A stretch of 6,515 bases of DNA from assembly GCA_946611595.1 (NCBI GenBank), contig CAMODY010000099.1, forward strand, positions 1-6,515. The letters are read 5' to 3'. Shown piece after piece: positions 5,214 through 6,515 of the stretch. The translations under genes and the position numbers were made by a program. Position 1 is the stretch's first letter, and the number at the start of each line of letters is the position of its first letter. Under the pieces are notes generated by a model. The model had not been told where the DNA came from. It saw only the letters and a list, made by a program, of their open reading frames with translations, and made no database searches. Source of the stretch: an uncultured Clostridia bacterium. GTDB taxonomy: Bacteria > Bacillota > Clostridia > Lachnospirales > Lachnospiraceae.

Positions 5214-6257
5214 GCTGCAATTATTACTTATCCATCTGCAATAGAATATTGGCTGAGGGAAAAAGGGATTCCCTATCATTTCCGCTTTGATCCAATGTCT
5301 TCCGGCGTAAATAATAAAGCGGTTCAGAGGGCGACTTCTAGCCGGGCAGATATTATCCAATCTGTAAATGAATTGAAATTTACAGAACCGGTGCATGTTT
5401 TGGCGGTAGAATCTGTTCAGAGAAATGCAACGGATTCGATTGTATTTCATAGGATGCCAAAGAAACTTCCGGCGAATAGTTTCCTCAAAGTATCAGAGGG
5501 GATATATATTTGTTCGCCGGAGTATTGCTTTTTGCAGGCCGCAAAGTATTTATCCTTTCCCCAGCTGGTGCTGTTGGCAAATGATCTGTGTGCGATTTAT
5601 ATGAAAGATGATGAAACTGAATATCAACAAAGAAGAAGAGACCCGATAACCACAGTGAAAAAGATTCAATCTTTTCTAAATCAGTCCAACAACATCCAGG
5701 GTGTTACTCGTGCAAAAAGAGCGATTCGATATGCGCTGGACCGCTCTAATTCCCCGATGGAGTCACGGTTGGCGGTGCTTGCCAGACTACCTTTTTCCCG
5801 GGGAGGATATGCCTTGCCTGAACCCAAATTGAATTTGAGGCTGAGACTGCAGAAAAAAGCAGCAGACTATTTAGGTCGGGATTACTGCACTTGCGATATA
5901 GTTTGGGAAGAACAGAAGGTGATTTTGGAATATGATAGCACTCTCAGCCATTTGAATAAGGAGCAGCATATTCAAGATAAAGGAAGGGCAACAGCGCTGA
6001 CAATGTCTGGTTATAAAGTGCTTAGCGCAACTTCGGAACAGGTAAAAAATTTCGGAAATGTTGAAATTCTGTTTTTGAATTTGCGTCAGGAGTTAAACAT
6101 GAGAACGCATCAGAACCGGCTTGATCAATATTACGAACTGCGACGTAAAGTTGTTCATCAATTGCTATTTGCAGACAGGTGGAATTCGCCAAAGGGCGAA
6201 ACACAAAATATGTACAAATTCCCGGAAATGTGGAACAATAATAACACTGATTGGTAA
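5211..6257 (+). CDS. AbiEi-like protein with C-terminal PD-(D/E)XK (Vsr/DUF559-like) domain
   Basis: This is a 348-aa soluble protein. Residues about 7-135 (YPSAIEYW, then VHVLAVESVQ, then GIYICSPEYCFLQAAKYL) resemble the body of AbiEi-type antitoxin or transcriptional regulator proteins; no canonical N-terminal winged helix precedes them. Residues about 178-280 resemble Vsr/DUF559 endonuclease-like domains: SNSPMESRL with E184, LPFSRGGYALPEPKLN, CDIVW with D229, ILEYDS with E240-x-D242, H247, D256-x2-R259, then GYKVLSATSEQ. These residues fit a PD-(D/E)XK-type metal site, although the usual Lys is replaced by D242. The tail (about 300-348) is Asn-rich and unassigned. TTG start, see 5199-5213. 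A strong promoter and three repeats lie upstream; a glutaredoxin-like gene follows 14 nt downstream. Role unknown: defence, toxin-antitoxin-like or DNA repair are inferences. No separate AbiEii-type toxin gene is visible in the window. Confidence 0.6.
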   Translation: MAAIITYPSAIEYWLREKGIPYHFRFDPMSSGVNNKAVQRATSSRADIIQSVNELKFTEPVHVLAVESVQRNATDSIVFHRMPKKLPANSFLKVSEGIYICSPEYCFLQAAKYLSFPQLVLLANDLCAIYMKDDETEYQQRRRDPITTVKKIQSFLNQSNNIQGVTRAKRAIRYALDRSNSPMESRLAVLARLPFSRGGYALPEPKLNLRLRLQKKAADYLGRDYCTCDIVWEEQKVILEYDSTLSHLNKEQHIQDKGRATALTMSGYKVLSATSEQVKNFGNVEILFLNLRQELNMRTHQNRLDQYYELRRKVVHQLLFADRWNSPKGETQNMYKFPEMWNNNNTDW

Positions 6258-6271
6258 AGGAGGATCATAAG

Positions 6272-6515
6272 ATGAGTCCGAAGTTAGATCTGTATATGTT
6301 TGATACCTGCCCGTACTGCAGGCGGGTGCTGAATGAAATCGAGGCGAGCGGAAGAACTGATGTTGAGCTGCACAATATTCATAAAAATACCGAAGACCGT
6401 AAGACGCTGATTGAGGTCGGCGGCATGGAGCAGGTGCCCTGCCTGTTTATCGATGGCAAGCCGCTATATGAAAGTATGGATATCATCGCCTGGCTGCAGG
6501 CGCACCCACAGGAAG
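6272..6515 (+). CDS. Glutaredoxin-like protein (3' partial)
   Basis: The frame runs from ATG 6272 to the window end, giving 81 residues. The N-terminal strand LDLYMFDT leads to the redox motif CPYC (13-16). QVPCLFIDGKPL (54-65) carries the cis-Pro loop and the following strand, and YESMDIIAWLQAH is the C-terminal helix, as in glutaredoxins and the N-terminal domain of GST-like proteins. It should reduce disulfides or glutathione-type mixed disulfides in the cytoplasm. AAAGGAGG (6256-6263) overlaps the stop of the preceding gene, 8 nt before the ATG, and the gap between genes is 14 nt, so the two are probably cotranscribed. Classical glutaredoxins are about 80-90 aa, so the fold is nearly complete, but a longer protein cannot be excluded. 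Confidence 0.85.
   Translation, partial: MSPKLDLYMFDTCPYCRRVLNEIEASGRTDVELHNIHKNTEDRKTLIEVGGMEQVPCLFIDGKPLYESMDIIAWLQAHPQE

Noticed and set aside
5083..5244. Small + strand frame of 53 codons starting ATG 5083, overlapping the start of the nuclease-like gene
   Set aside because: No ribosome binding site is present. It runs through repeat copies 2 and 3 in different frames, so the repeats are not coding repeats. Its end lies out of frame inside the real gene.

Overview
The window looks like a chromosomal segment of an anaerobic Clostridia-type Firmicute, plausibly Lachnospiraceae-like. This rests on moderate GC with AT-rich gaps, strong AGGAGG ribosome binding sites, GTG/TTG start options, a Tex protein ending straight after its S1 domain, and a four-subunit ferredoxin-dependent 2-oxoacid oxidoreductase. 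Genus cannot be fixed from the sequence.

Left part (1-3974, all + strand). The 3' end of tex runs into an intrinsic terminator that overlaps its stop codon. A 230-300 base gap follows, with a good sigma-A-type promoter and an inverted repeat downstream of it. Next is an apparent operon: a P-loop NTPase of unknown role, then delta (2x[4Fe-4S] ferredoxin), alpha, beta (TPP) and gamma subunits of a 2-oxoacid:ferredoxin oxidoreductase (korDABC). The four kor genes are tightly spaced (14 nt gap, TAATG overlap, 3 nt gap) and end at a strong, probably bidirectional hairpin terminator. Together they would convert a 2-oxoacid plus CoA to acyl-CoA, CO2 and reduced ferredoxin, or run in reverse. The NTPase is a candidate accessory factor.

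Middle (3975-4653, - strand). A convergent gene encodes a GAF-type free methionine-(R)-sulfoxide reductase. All three family cysteines are present at the family spacing, but two hydrophilic insertions enlarge the protein to 199 aa.

Right part (4654-6515). A 557-base gap without a convincing gene is rich in signals: a dyad upstream of the reductase, an orphan rho-independent terminator, a very good extended -10 promoter, and three copies of a 23-nt repeat (19 of 23 positions invariant), one inverted relative to the other two. These lead into a TTG-started gene for a 348 aa protein. Its C-terminal half resembles Vsr/DUF559 PD-(D/E)XK nuclease-like domains and its N-terminal half resembles AbiEi-type proteins. 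A glutaredoxin-like gene, cut by the window end, follows 14 nt downstream and is probably cotranscribed. The repeat-bearing leader plus the nuclease-like gene is the best candidate here for something undescribed.
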